This document shows, piece by piece, positions 1-7,001 of a DNA stretch of 64,000 nt. How positions within the stretch are numbered: the first letter of the stretch is position 1; each line of letters opens with the position of its first letter. Below the pieces are notes generated by a model. It worked only from the letters and a program-made list of their open reading frames with translations, was not told the origin of the DNA and ran no database searches. This DNA is from PALSA-505 sp036267135 (GTDB lineage: Bacteria > Actinomycetota > Actinomycetes > Streptosporangiales > Streptosporangiaceae): NCBI GenBank assembly GCA_036267135.1, contig DATAWQ010000110.1, forward strand, positions 4,608 to 68,607, read 5' to 3'. Made by a program: the position numbers and the translations under genes.

Positions 1-54
1 GGGCCGACCCTGGAGGACGCCTACCTGCGGCTGCTCGCCGGAGCCCCCCGGTGA
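1..54 (+). CDS. ABC transporter ATP-binding protein, C-terminal end only
   Basis: Only the last 17 codons are in the window, ending in TGA at 52-54. The tail reads T-L-E-D-A-Y-L-R-L-L, which matches the end of drug-exporter ATPases of the DrrA type. Its stop overlaps the GTG start of the ABC-2 permease by 4 bases (GTGA), so the two are almost certainly co-translated halves of one exporter. The assignment leans on this coupling because no Walker motif is visible here. Confidence 0.6.
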   Translation, partial: GPTLEDAYLRLLAGAPR

Positions 55-860
55 GCGTGATCCGGGTGGCGCCCCGGAGCCGGCACGAGGTCTCCGCCCT
101 GCTGGCCATCGCCCAGCGCGACGTGGTCAAGCTGCTCCGCGACCGGCCCCGGCTGGCCGTCAACCTGGTCTTCCCGGTCATGCTCATCATCGGGCTCGGC
201 AGCGTGCTCCAGCCCACGGTGGGCCGGGTCACCGGCCTGAACGCGGTCACCCTGGCCTTCACCGGGGTGCTGGCCGCAACGTTGTTCCAGTCCACCGCGG
301 CCGGGATGATCTCCATTGTCGAGGACCGGGAGAACGACTTCTCCCGCGAGATGTTCGTGGCCCCGGTGCGGCGGCTGACCCTGGTCGGCGGCAAGGTGGC
401 GGGGGAGGCCGCGGTCGCGCTGGCCCAGGGCGCGGCGATCGTGGGTTTCGCCGCGGCCTTCGGGGTGCCGATGCCAGCCGCGCGGCTGGCGGCCCTGCTG
501 GCGCCCGCGCTGGGCTGCTGCCTGCTGGGCGGCGCCTTCGGGCTGGCCACGATCGCGGTGCTGCCCAACCAGCGCTCCGCGATGCAGATCTTCCAGTTCC
601 TGATCATTCCGCAGTACGTGCTCGGCGGCGTGCTCGTGCCCACCCGCGGCCTGCCCACCTACCTGAACGTGCTGGCCTGGGCGATGCCGATGCGCTACTG
701 CGTGGAACTGGCCAGGGCGGCCTACTACGCGGGCACCCCCGGGTACCACCAGGTGGTCGCCGGCGGCCCGCTGCTCGACGCCGCCGTGATGGCCGTGCTC
801 TTCGTGGCCCTCATGATCACCGGGGCGCTGGTCTTCAACCACCGCGAACTGGCCCGCTGA
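51..860 (+). CDS. ABC-2 type transporter permease
   Basis: This is a 269-residue integral membrane protein, the membrane half of an ABC exporter whose ATPase ends just upstream. About six hydrophobic segments are visible, near residues 32-50, 62-90, 118-141, 148-171, 182-198 and 243-262. After the second comes the charged stretch E-D-R-E-N-D-F-S-R-E-M, the coupling-helix signature of the DrrB/ABC-2 family. The GTG start at 51 overlaps the upstream stop by 4 bases and needs no separate ribosome-binding site. The substrate cannot be read from the sequence; drugs, lipids or polyketides are typical of the family. The gene converges on the glycosidase gene, with a strong hairpin between them. Confidence 0.85.
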   Translation: MSVIRVAPRSRHEVSALLAIAQRDVVKLLRDRPRLAVNLVFPVMLIIGLGSVLQPTVGRVTGLNAVTLAFTGVLAATLFQSTAAGMISIVEDRENDFSREMFVAPVRRLTLVGGKVAGEAAVALAQGAAIVGFAAAFGVPMPAARLAALLAPALGCCLLGGAFGLATIAVLPNQRSAMQIFQFLIIPQYVLGGVLVPTRGLPTYLNVLAWAMPMRYCVELARAAYYAGTPGYHQVVAGGPLLDAAVMAVLFVALMITGALVFNHRELAR

Positions 861-883
861 CCCGGCTGAGGCCCTTTTCTAAC

Positions 884-926
884 TGAACGGTGGCCATAGA
901 ACCGTGTCGCGTATGGCCACCGTTCA
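884..926. terminator. Perfect 15-bp inverted repeat between convergent genes
   Basis: Positions 884-898 and 912-926 are perfect reverse complements (core GAACGGTGGCCATA) around a 13-base loop. The repeat lies 24 bases after the ABC permease stop and 31 bases from the stop of the oppositely oriented glycosidase. It can therefore act as a bidirectional terminator, although no T-run follows on either strand. The long perfect stem is the only support. Confidence 0.6.
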
Positions 927-956
927 TTACGAAATAAGCGTCCTGCCTGCTGCGGG

Positions 957-2042
957 TCAGGCTTCCTCGACGACCCGCCGGAACGCCCCCAGGTAACTCG
1001 GGTCGCCGCGCCGCTGGCGCAGCACCCAGTATTCGGCGCCCCAGAACAGGTAGGCCCACAGACCTGGGAGCTCCAGGCAGTCGTTGTAGTTCGCGATGAC
1101 GTGCTCGGGCAGGCAGCTGTACATCGCACGGGCGCGCGGGTCGGGCGGCGTGGTGACCGCCTCCCACGGTTCGGCCTGGCCCTCCGCGATCATGATCGTG
1201 CGGCCGTTCGCCGCGGCCCAGTCGAGCAGCCGCTGCCGTTCCCGGCGCGGCCTGCGGCTCCTGCTGCCGTCCAGGTAGGCGGTCACCGGGCCGGCGGCGG
1301 CCAGCGCGTGCCGCGGGTAGTAGTCGACGCCCACGACGTCGGCGAGCCGCTGCGCGACCGCGAGCGAGTCACCCTGGTCCCTGGTCCGCCACCGCTGCTG
1401 CAGCCGGACCGGCGCCGAGGTGGGCAGGAAGCCGTTCATCAGCACCGGCCTGGACGACGGGTCGGCCGCGCGCACCGCGTCGGCCTCGGCCCGCGCGAAC
1501 GCCTCGGACAGCCGCCAGGAGTGCTCGACCCCGAGCGGGTCGACGGCCTCGTGCTCCACCTGCCAGGCGATGATCGACGTGCGGCCGGCGTAGCGGGTCA
1601 CCAGCTTGGTCAGGAAGCCGGTGGCCGCGTCGAGCAGCGGCCGCCGGTCGTCCGGCCGGACCAGCGCGCCCTCGGTCAGCGGCTCGGCCAGGTGGTGGGC
1701 GGGCACGAAGAACTCGGGGTAGCCGAACGACTTCACCGCCCCCAGGCACAGGATGATCTGTTTCCCGGCCCGCTCGGCCGCGTCGATCTGCCGGTCGATC
1801 CCGGTCACATCGAACGCGCCGGGGCGCGGCTCGATCTCGTTCCAGTAGGCGGCCAGCCTGACCAGCTGGACCGGGTGATCGAGCAGCGCGGCCAGCGTCT
1901 CGTCCGGGTCCAGCCCGAGCGCCCTGGCCTGCAGCGGCCGGAAGCTGAACCCGAGCAACGTCTCCCCGCGCGCCGCCACCCCCACCCGCCGCCACTCATC
2001 GGTCAGCCCCCGCGCGGCCCTTCGAACCCGTAGCTCACGCAT
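957..2042 (-). CDS. TIM-barrel glycoside hydrolase (beta-galactosidase/cellulase-like)
   Basis: A 361-residue protein with the look of clan-A glycosidases such as GH42, GH35 or GH5. An early G-F-S-F-R-P segment is followed by Y-W-N-E-I-E-P near residues 66-72. The likely acid/base Glu lies in A-W-Q-V-E-H-E (E163 or E165), and the likely nucleophile is E287 in M-I-A-E-G. No signal peptide is visible, so it is probably cytoplasmic. Its ATG at 2040-2042 overlaps the end of the upstream glycosyltransferase by 8 bases, so the two are translationally coupled and probably act on the same glycoside or glycolipid. The exact family and substrate are uncertain. Confidence 0.7.
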   Translation of the reverse strand: MRELRVRRAARGLTDEWRRVGVAARGETLLGFSFRPLQARALGLDPDETLAALLDHPVQLVRLAAYWNEIEPRPGAFDVTGIDRQIDAAERAGKQIILCLGAVKSFGYPEFFVPAHHLAEPLTEGALVRPDDRRPLLDAATGFLTKLVTRYAGRTSIIAWQVEHEAVDPLGVEHSWRLSEAFARAEADAVRAADPSSRPVLMNGFLPTSAPVRLQQRWRTRDQGDSLAVAQRLADVVGVDYYPRHALAAAGPVTAYLDGSRSRRPRRERQRLLDWAAANGRTIMIAEGQAEPWEAVTTPPDPRARAMYSCLPEHVIANYNDCLELPGLWAYLFWGAEYWVLRQRRGDPSYLGAFRRVVEEA

Positions 2043-3285
2043 GGGCCAGCGCCGAAGCGGAAGGGTTGTGGTCGCCGCGATCGCCAGGATCCTTCACGAT
2101 CCCGGGGGTGTCCTTGCCCGGGGCGCCCGCCAGGTTGGCGAGGAGGGTGGCGATGGTGGTGGTGGCGGTGGGGCGGGCAAGCTGGGCGGAGGCGGCGCGC
2201 ATCGCGTCGAGGGCGGCCGGGTCGGCGCGCAGCCGGGTGACCTCGGCGGCCAGCGCTCGCGCCGCCGGCACGTAGCGGCCCGCGCCCGCGGACGTGACGT
2301 AGCCGGTGTTGCCCCGCTCCTGGCCGGGCAGCCGCGAGGTGAGCAGCAGCGGCGCGCCGCAGCAGGTGGCCTCCGCGATCGTGCCAGGCCCGGCCTTACC
2401 CGCCAGCACGTCGGCGCACCGCATCCAGTCCGCCATGTCGCCGACGAACCCGCGCACGATCAGCCGTCCGCCGCAGCGTTCGGCCAGCCGGTCAAGCCGC
2501 CGCCGCAGGCGCTGGTTCCGCCCGCAGATGGCGACCACCTGCACGTCGCCGCACCGCCGCAGCAGGGTCCTGGCCCGCCGGGTCAGCCCGCCGCAGCCCT
2601 CGCCCCCGCCGGTGAGCACGACGGTGAACCGCCGCTCCGGCAGGCCGAGCGAGCGGCGCAGGGCGGTGCGCTCGCGGGCGCTGGCCGGTCCGCGTACGAA
2701 GGCGGCCTCGACCGGCAGCCCGGCCGCGACCGCCCGGCCCGTCCGCCGCTCACCGAGCAGGCGCCGGCCCGCCGCGGCGGTCGGCACGATGAGCTGGCCT
2801 TCGGCGCCCAGGCGCCAGGTAGCGTGCGGCGTGATCAGGTCGGTGACCACGGTGGCCACCGGGGTGAACGGCGCCAGCCCGGCCCTGGCCGCGGTGGCCG
2901 CGGCGCCGGTGAGCGGGTGCAGCGAGACGATGGCGGCCGGCCGGTGCCGTGCCACCGCCGCGGCGACCGGGCGGCGGGCCAGTGCCAGCAGCGACCAGCG
3001 CAGCACCGCCGCGGCGGCCCGGGAGTTGGTGGCGTGCCAGGCCGCGCCCCACAGCCACGGGGTCAGCCGCACCGACGGCCCGTACAGGCCGGTGAACAGG
3101 CGCAGCACGCGCGAGCTTCCCGGGCCGCCCAGCGGGTCGCAGAACACCGGGGTGAACCGCCCGGGATAGGCGCGGCCGAGTTCCGCGCTGATCGCGCGGG
3201 CGGCGGCCCGGTGCCCCCCGCCGGTGTCCGCGACGAGGAACAGCAGCGATGCGGGCGGCTCAGACGGTGGGCGCATGCCGTCCAT
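2035..3285 (-). CDS. MurG/MGDG-synthase-like glycosyltransferase
   Basis: A GT-B fold enzyme of about 416 residues. The N-terminal segment S-L-L-F-L-V-A-D-T-G-G-G-H-R-A-A resembles the MGDG synthase/MurG glycine-rich loop, and the nucleotide-sugar site A-G-K-A-G-P-G-T-I-A-E-A lies in the C-terminal half. Family members move a sugar from a nucleotide donor to a lipid or cell-wall acceptor at the membrane face. The ATG at 3283-3285 is preferred, with ATG 3274-3276 as an alternative; a longer GTG reading from 3354 adds 23 poorly structured residues. Its last codons overlap the glycosidase start, which suggests one glycolipid-related unit. The acceptor is unknown. Confidence 0.75.
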   Translation of the reverse strand: MDGMRPPSEPPASLLFLVADTGGGHRAAARAISAELGRAYPGRFTPVFCDPLGGPGSSRVLRLFTGLYGPSVRLTPWLWGAAWHATNSRAAAAVLRWSLLALARRPVAAAVARHRPAAIVSLHPLTGAAATAARAGLAPFTPVATVVTDLITPHATWRLGAEGQLIVPTAAAGRRLLGERRTGRAVAAGLPVEAAFVRGPASARERTALRRSLGLPERRFTVVLTGGGEGCGGLTRRARTLLRRCGDVQVVAICGRNQRLRRRLDRLAERCGGRLIVRGFVGDMADWMRCADVLAGKAGPGTIAEATCCGAPLLLTSRLPGQERGNTGYVTSAGAGRYVPAARALAAEVTRLRADPAALDAMRAASAQLARPTATTTIATLLANLAGAPGKDTPGIVKDPGDRGDHNPSASALAHA

Positions 3286-3358
3286 CGTGGCCACCGGCCC
3301 CGGTGGCTGTCGTCCGCCGGCGGCCGTAACCTGCCCGACGCCGCCCGGCGACAACGGC

Positions 3359-3394
3359 GGCGCCCGCCTACCCCAGCGGGAGTAGGCGGGCGCC
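3359..3394. terminator. Perfect 13-bp hairpin downstream of the MFS exporter
   Basis: Positions 3359-3371 (GGCGCCCGCCTAC) and 3382-3394 are perfect reverse complements around a 10-base loop. The hairpin starts 17 bases after the stop of the leftward MFS gene and lies before the leftward glycosyltransferase gene. It would end exporter transcripts. No T-run follows, which is common for actinomycete terminators. Confidence 0.6.
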
Positions 3395-3411
3395 GGCCAC
3401 GACGACGCGCT

Positions 3412-4986
3412 TCAGTAGTGCACCGCCGGGGGCGGGAGCTCGCCGACAGCCTCGGCGTCCGCACCGGACTGCGGGTCCGCCGCGTTCTGCCACCGGCTGA
3501 GCGGGCCCCAGCGCATCAGGCTGCCGGAGATGACCGCGCCGGCCGCGAAGATGGCCGCCGCCCACCAGAACGCGGTGGTGTAGCCGTGCACGAGGCCGAG
3601 CCCGAGTAGCTGTGGTGACGGCCGCCCGTGCACCAGGGTGTGGGGGCTGATGTGGCTGGTGATGTAGCCCGCGGTGGCGCTGGCGGCCAGCGTGTTCAGC
3701 AGCGAGGTGCCGATCGAGCCGCCGATCTGCTGGCCGGTGTTCAGGGTGGCCGAGGCCACGCCCGCGTCCTCGGGGGGCACGCCGAACGTCCCGGTGTTCA
3801 TCGAGGGGGCGACGATGAACCCGAAGCCCAGGCCGGTCACCAGCAGCGGCCCGAGCACCGCCGATACGTAGCTGGAGTGCAGGCCGATCCTGGTGAGCCA
3901 GACCATCCCGACGGCCGCGAGCAGCATCCCGCCGGTGACCAGCGGCCGGGGGCCGAACCGGGGGAGCAGTACGATGTTGGACAGGTTCGCGGACACCACG
4001 ATCAGGGCGATCATCGGCAGGAAGGCCACGCCGGTCACCACGGGGGAGTAGCCCAGGGTCTGCTGCATGTAGTAGGTGAGGAACAGGAAGATGCCGAACA
4101 TGCCGGCCCCGACCACCAGAATGGCCAGGTAGGCGCCGCCCCGGTTGCGGTCGAGCACCACCCGCGGCGGCAGCAGCGGGTTGGCCGCCCGGGCCTGCCG
4201 GACCGCGAACACCGTGAGCAGCACCACGCCGGCGGCCAGGAAACCCCAGGTGGATGGCGTGTGCCAGTTGTGTGTGGCGGCGTTGGAGAACCCGTAGACC
4301 AGGCAGAACATTCCGGCCGAGACGGTGGCCACCCCGAACAGGTCCAGCCTGGCCCGCCGCTGCGCCCGCGGCGGGGTCTTGAGCAGCATCGCGCCGCCGA
4401 TGGCCGCGACCAAGGCGAAGATCAGGTTCACGTACAGGCACCAGCGCCAGTCCAGGTACTCGGTCAGCACCCCGCCCAGCAGCAGCCCCACGGCGCTCCC
4501 GCCGCCGACGATCGCGCCGAACACGCCGAACGCCTTGCCGCGCTCCTTCGGATCGGTGAACGTGGTAGTCAGCAGGGACAGCGCGGCGGGCGCGAGCAGC
4601 GCGCCGAACACACCCTGGCAGGCCCGCGCGGTGACCAGCATGGTGAAGTTCACCGAGGCGCCGCCGATGGCCGACACCCCCGCGAACCCGATCAGCCCGG
4701 TCAGGAAGGTGATCTTCCGCCCGATCAGGTCGCCGAGCCGCCCGGCGAACAGCAGCAGGCTGCCAAAGGCCAGCGCGTACGCGGTGACCACCCACTGCCG
4801 GTCCGCGGTGCTGAAGCCCAGGGCCTTCTGCGCGGACGGCAGCGCGATGTTCACGATCGTGATGTCCAGCACGACCATCAGCTGGGCGAGAGCGACCACG
4901 CCCAGGATCAGCCACCGGCGGGGGTCCGGCTCCGAGCCGCCCCGCCCGTCCACCGGGTGGCCACCGGTTTGACTAACGTCGTTCAT
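3412..4986 (-). CDS. MFS drug exporter, DHA2 (EmrB/QacA) family
   Basis: A 524-residue membrane protein whose length and hydrophobic pattern fit the 14-helix DHA2 proton antiporters. Motif A is seen as G-R-L-G-D-L-I-G-R-K near residues 80-90. A motif-C-like segment, G-A-L-L-A-P-A-A-L-S-L-L, follows in helix 5. The N-terminus carries the family pattern V-V-L-D-I-T-I-V-N-I-A-L-P. It is transcribed divergently from the TetR gene, and two related inverted repeats sit in the 99-base gap, so that regulator very likely represses it. The exported compound is unknown; hydrophobic cations or antibiotics are usual for the family. Confidence 0.92.
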   Translation of the reverse strand: MNDVSQTGGHPVDGRGGSEPDPRRWLILGVVALAQLMVVLDITIVNIALPSAQKALGFSTADRQWVVTAYALAFGSLLLFAGRLGDLIGRKITFLTGLIGFAGVSAIGGASVNFTMLVTARACQGVFGALLAPAALSLLTTTFTDPKERGKAFGVFGAIVGGGSAVGLLLGGVLTEYLDWRWCLYVNLIFALVAAIGGAMLLKTPPRAQRRARLDLFGVATVSAGMFCLVYGFSNAATHNWHTPSTWGFLAAGVVLLTVFAVRQARAANPLLPPRVVLDRNRGGAYLAILVVGAGMFGIFLFLTYYMQQTLGYSPVVTGVAFLPMIALIVVSANLSNIVLLPRFGPRPLVTGGMLLAAVGMVWLTRIGLHSSYVSAVLGPLLVTGLGFGFIVAPSMNTGTFGVPPEDAGVASATLNTGQQIGGSIGTSLLNTLAASATAGYITSHISPHTLVHGRPSPQLLGLGLVHGYTTAFWWAAAIFAAGAVISGSLMRWGPLSRWQNAADPQSGADAEAVGELPPPAVHY

Positions 4987-5001
4987 GGTCCTGCCCCTAT
5001 C

Positions 5002-5018
5002 CGGAGGTTCTATCTCCG
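5002..5018. promoter_or_regulatory. TetR operator 1 (CGGAGGTTCTATCTCCG)
   Basis: A 17-base inverted repeat, CGGAG-N7-CTCCG, in the gap between the divergent exporter and tetR genes, 16 bases from the exporter start codon. It matches operator 2 read on the opposite strand at 13 of 17 positions. A site this close to the start would block exporter transcription. The regulator assignment is inferred from position. Confidence 0.6.
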
Positions 5019-5042
5019 TTTCGAAAGCTACTCTATGATAAG

Positions 5043-5059
5043 TGGAGAATCAACCTCCG
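5043..5059. promoter_or_regulatory. TetR operator 2 (TGGAGAATCAACCTCCG)
   Basis: Its reverse complement, CGGAGGTTGATTCTCCA, shares the arm CGGAGGTT and the TCTCC half-site with operator 1. The centres of the two sites are 41 bases apart, about four helical turns, so they lie on the same DNA face. The site is 26 bases before the tetR start, just downstream of a possible -10 box TATGAT at 5034-5039. This fits autorepression. Confidence 0.6.
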
Positions 5060-5085
5060 CTCCGACCTTTTCCGGGGAAGTGAAG

Positions 5086-5760
5086 ATGACCGACCTGACC
5101 GGGCCCGCGGACCCCCGCCCGCTGCGCGCGGACGCCGAGCGGAACCGGCAGCGCATCCTGCGCGCCGCCGCCGAGGTCTTCACCACCCGGGGCCTGCAGG
5201 CCAGCCTGGACGACGTGGCCCGGCAGGCCGGGGTCGGCGTGGGCACCGTCTACCGGCGGTTCCCCGACAAAGAGGCGCTGGCCGAGGCGTTGTTCGAAGA
5301 TCGCATCGGCGCGCTGGTGGCCGTGGCCGAGCGCGGACTGGCCAACCCCGACTCCTGGGACGGCCTGGTGACGTTCCTGCGCGAGGCGGGCACCCTGCTG
5401 GCCACCGACCGCGGCCTGCGCGAGATCCTGATGTTCGCCGGCTACGGCAAGGACCGGGTGGAGCGGGGCAAGGCCAGGATGCAGCCGGTGATCACCGCGC
5501 TGGTCGGGCGGGCGCAGCAGGACGGAAAGGTGCGCGCCGACCTCGCCCCCACCGATATCCCCTTCATCGAGTTCATGTTGAGCGCGGCGGCCGAGTACGC
5601 CTCGGACGTCAGGCCTGACATCTGGCTCAGGTATCTCACCCTGGTCATCGACGGGATGCGCCCGGCCAGGGACGGCGTCACCCCGTTCCCGGTGCCGGCC
5701 CTGGCGCCGGAGGGGATGCTCAAGGTCATGCGCGGGATGCCGGCTCGACGATCACCTTGA
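5086..5760 (+). CDS. TetR family transcriptional regulator
   Basis: A 224-residue repressor. The N-terminal helix-turn-helix spans about residues 20-62: R-I-L-R-A-A-A-E-V-F, then S-L-D-D-V-A-R-Q-A-G-V-G-V-G-T-V-Y-R-R-F. The rest is a helical ligand-binding domain. ATG 5086 is chosen because GGGGAAG at 5074-5080 sits 5 bases before it; the open frame runs far upstream only as a shadow of the exporter gene. It is divergent from the MFS exporter with paired operators between, so it probably senses the exported compound. Its 3' end overlaps the convergent dehydrogenase gene by 35 bases. Confidence 0.9.
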   Translation: MTDLTGPADPRPLRADAERNRQRILRAAAEVFTTRGLQASLDDVARQAGVGVGTVYRRFPDKEALAEALFEDRIGALVAVAERGLANPDSWDGLVTFLREAGTLLATDRGLREILMFAGYGKDRVERGKARMQPVITALVGRAQQDGKVRADLAPTDIPFIEFMLSAAAEYASDVRPDIWLRYLTLVIDGMRPARDGVTPFPVPALAPEGMLKVMRGMPARRSP

Positions 5761-6724
5761 GACCCTCCCGGCGGGCGGCGCCGCGGAACGCGGCGGCGGT
5801 CTGCGCCAGCGCGGCCCGCCCGGTCACCAGCGAGGCCAGGTCCACCCGGCCGGAGCCGGCCAGCGCGATGGCCCGCGGGTAGGCCTCGTTCATCCGCCGG
5901 GACATCGCGATCGTCAGCCCCTTGCGCCGGGCCACCGAGGCCCGGAAGCTCGTCCGGTCGTGGTCCGGGATGCCGGCCAGCACGATCCGCCCGCCCGGCC
6001 TGGCCGCCGCCATGGCCGCGTCCACCGCCGCGTCCGTGCCCGCCACCTCGAACGCGGTGTCCACGTCGGCGCCGGCCGGGCTGCCCGCGATCGCCGCGGC
6101 GCCGAACCCGGCCGCCGCCTCGGCGCGGTGCGGCAGTGGGTCGGCCGCCAGCACCCGGCTCACCCCGGCCACCCGCAGCAACTGAATGATCATCAGCCCG
6201 ATCGGCCCGCAGCCGATCACCGCGGCGCTCCCGCCCAGCCGCAGGTGGCCGAGGTCCACCGCGTGCGCCGCCACGCCCAGCGGTTCGAGCAGCGCGCCGT
6301 CGGCGTCGGACAGCGCGTCCGGCAGCGGGTGCAGCAGTTCGGTGGGCCAGACCAGGTACTCGCGCAGCCCGCCGTCGGTGCCGCCGTGCCCGGCGAACCG
6401 GACCTGCGGGCACAGGTTCCGGTCACCGCGCAGGCAGGACGCGCAGGTCCCGTCCGGGATGGCCGGGTCGATCGCGACCCGCTGCCCCCCACGGGGCCCG
6501 GCCGCGATCACGCCCGCGTTCTCGTGGCCGAGCACGAGCGGGCGGTCAAGCCGCGCGTCGCCGATGCCAGCCTCGTCCCACCAGTGCAGGTCCGAGCCGC
6601 ACAGCCCGACCGCGGTGACCCGGACCAGGCTCTGTCCCGGCGCCGCCGCGGGCACCGGCTCCCTGGCCAGCCTGATGTCCCCGGTCCCGTGCAGCCGCGC
6701 CGCCCACATCTCTGCCGTCGTCAC
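5726..6724 (-). CDS. Zinc-dependent alcohol/polyol dehydrogenase (MDR family)
   Basis: A 332-residue medium-chain dehydrogenase/reductase. The catalytic zinc Cys is in V-G-L-C-G-S-D-L-H-W near residue 42 and the ligand His-Glu pair in L-G-H-E-N-A-G near 64. The structural-zinc cysteines occur as C-A-S-C-L-R-G-D-R-N-L-C near 95-106, and the NAD(P) loop is V-I-G-C-G-P-I-G near 170. The closest types are sorbitol, threonine or galactitol dehydrogenases. The substrate is not evident. It stands alone, ending inside the 3' end of the convergent tetR gene. Confidence 0.85.
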   Translation of the reverse strand: MTTAEMWAARLHGTGDIRLAREPVPAAAPGQSLVRVTAVGLCGSDLHWWDEAGIGDARLDRPLVLGHENAGVIAAGPRGGQRVAIDPAIPDGTCASCLRGDRNLCPQVRFAGHGGTDGGLREYLVWPTELLHPLPDALSDADGALLEPLGVAAHAVDLGHLRLGGSAAVIGCGPIGLMIIQLLRVAGVSRVLAADPLPHRAEAAAGFGAAAIAGSPAGADVDTAFEVAGTDAAVDAAMAAARPGGRIVLAGIPDHDRTSFRASVARRKGLTIAMSRRMNEAYPRAIALAGSGRVDLASLVTGRAALAQTAAAFRGAARREGLKVIVEPASRA

Positions 6725-6811
6725 GCCCCCATCTTGCCCGGCCGGACCGGCCGGGCGGCCCGGCGGTGGTGCCGGTGGCGCGGCGCGCCACCGGCCCGCT
6801 AAGCTCGCACC

Positions 6812-6853
6812 GTGCGCGTGGACCTCAAGCTCCGGTGGTGGCGCCGCCGTTAG
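6812..6853 (+). CDS. trpL: Trp leader peptide, 13 codons with tandem Trp codons
   Basis: GTG at 6812-6814 begins a 13-codon frame that ends in TAG at 6851-6853 and reads M-R-V-D-L-K-L-R-W-W-R-R-R. The two adjacent TGG codons (6836-6841) are the sensing element. When charged Trp-tRNA is scarce a ribosome stalls there, which changes folding of the RNA downstream. It lies about 115 bases before the trpE(G) start and is followed by a clear attenuator terminator. Leader peptides of this type precede trpE in other actinomycetes. Confidence 0.88.
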   Translation: MRVDLKLRWWRRR

Positions 6854-6918
6854 GCGGTGGCAGGTTCGCGCAGCGCGCAGATTCCTCAGCGATCGCCCGG
6901 CAGCGGCGGTCGCTTTTT
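6842..6918 (+). promoter_or_regulatory. Trp attenuator with antiterminator and intrinsic terminator
   Basis: The terminator stem is AGCGATCGCC (6888-6897) with GGCGGTCGCT (6905-6914): ten pairs including one G-U, a 7-base loop, then T-run 6914-6918. The competing antiterminator pairs GGCGGT (6853-6858) with ATCGCC (6892-6897). The same GGCGG segment can also pair with GCCGCC just after the Trp codons (6842-6847). All four segments of classical attenuation are therefore present. Transcription into trpE(G) should proceed only when Trp is low. Confidence 0.85.
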
Positions 6919-6965
6919 CATGGGCCGTGGCGGGCCGGTCCCGACCTCAGGCCGAAGGGGGCCAC

Positions 6966-7001
6966 TGTGGTGTCAGGAGAAACTGTGGTGCCAGGAGAAA
7001 C
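6966..7001 (+). repeat. Two-copy 18-bp tandem repeat carrying RBS and GTG starts of trpE(G)
   Basis: TGTGGTGTCAGGAGAAAC (6966-6983) is followed at once by TGTGGTGCCAGGAGAAAC (6984-7001), which differs at one base, and then by TGTGG again. Each copy supplies in-frame GTG codons and an AGGAG that ends 5 bases before the next GTG. The unit is a multiple of three, so every start remains in frame with the enzyme. Confidence 0.85.

Noticed and set aside
2041..3609. Rightward 522-residue frame opposite the glycosyltransferase
   Set aside because: Antisense shadow typical of high-GC DNA; the leftward frame has clear GT-B motifs.
3628..5085. Long rightward open frame leading into the TetR gene
   Set aside because: It is the antisense of the MFS exporter with Gln/His/Gly/Pro-rich noise composition. 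The true tetR start is ATG 5086 with its own ribosome-binding site.
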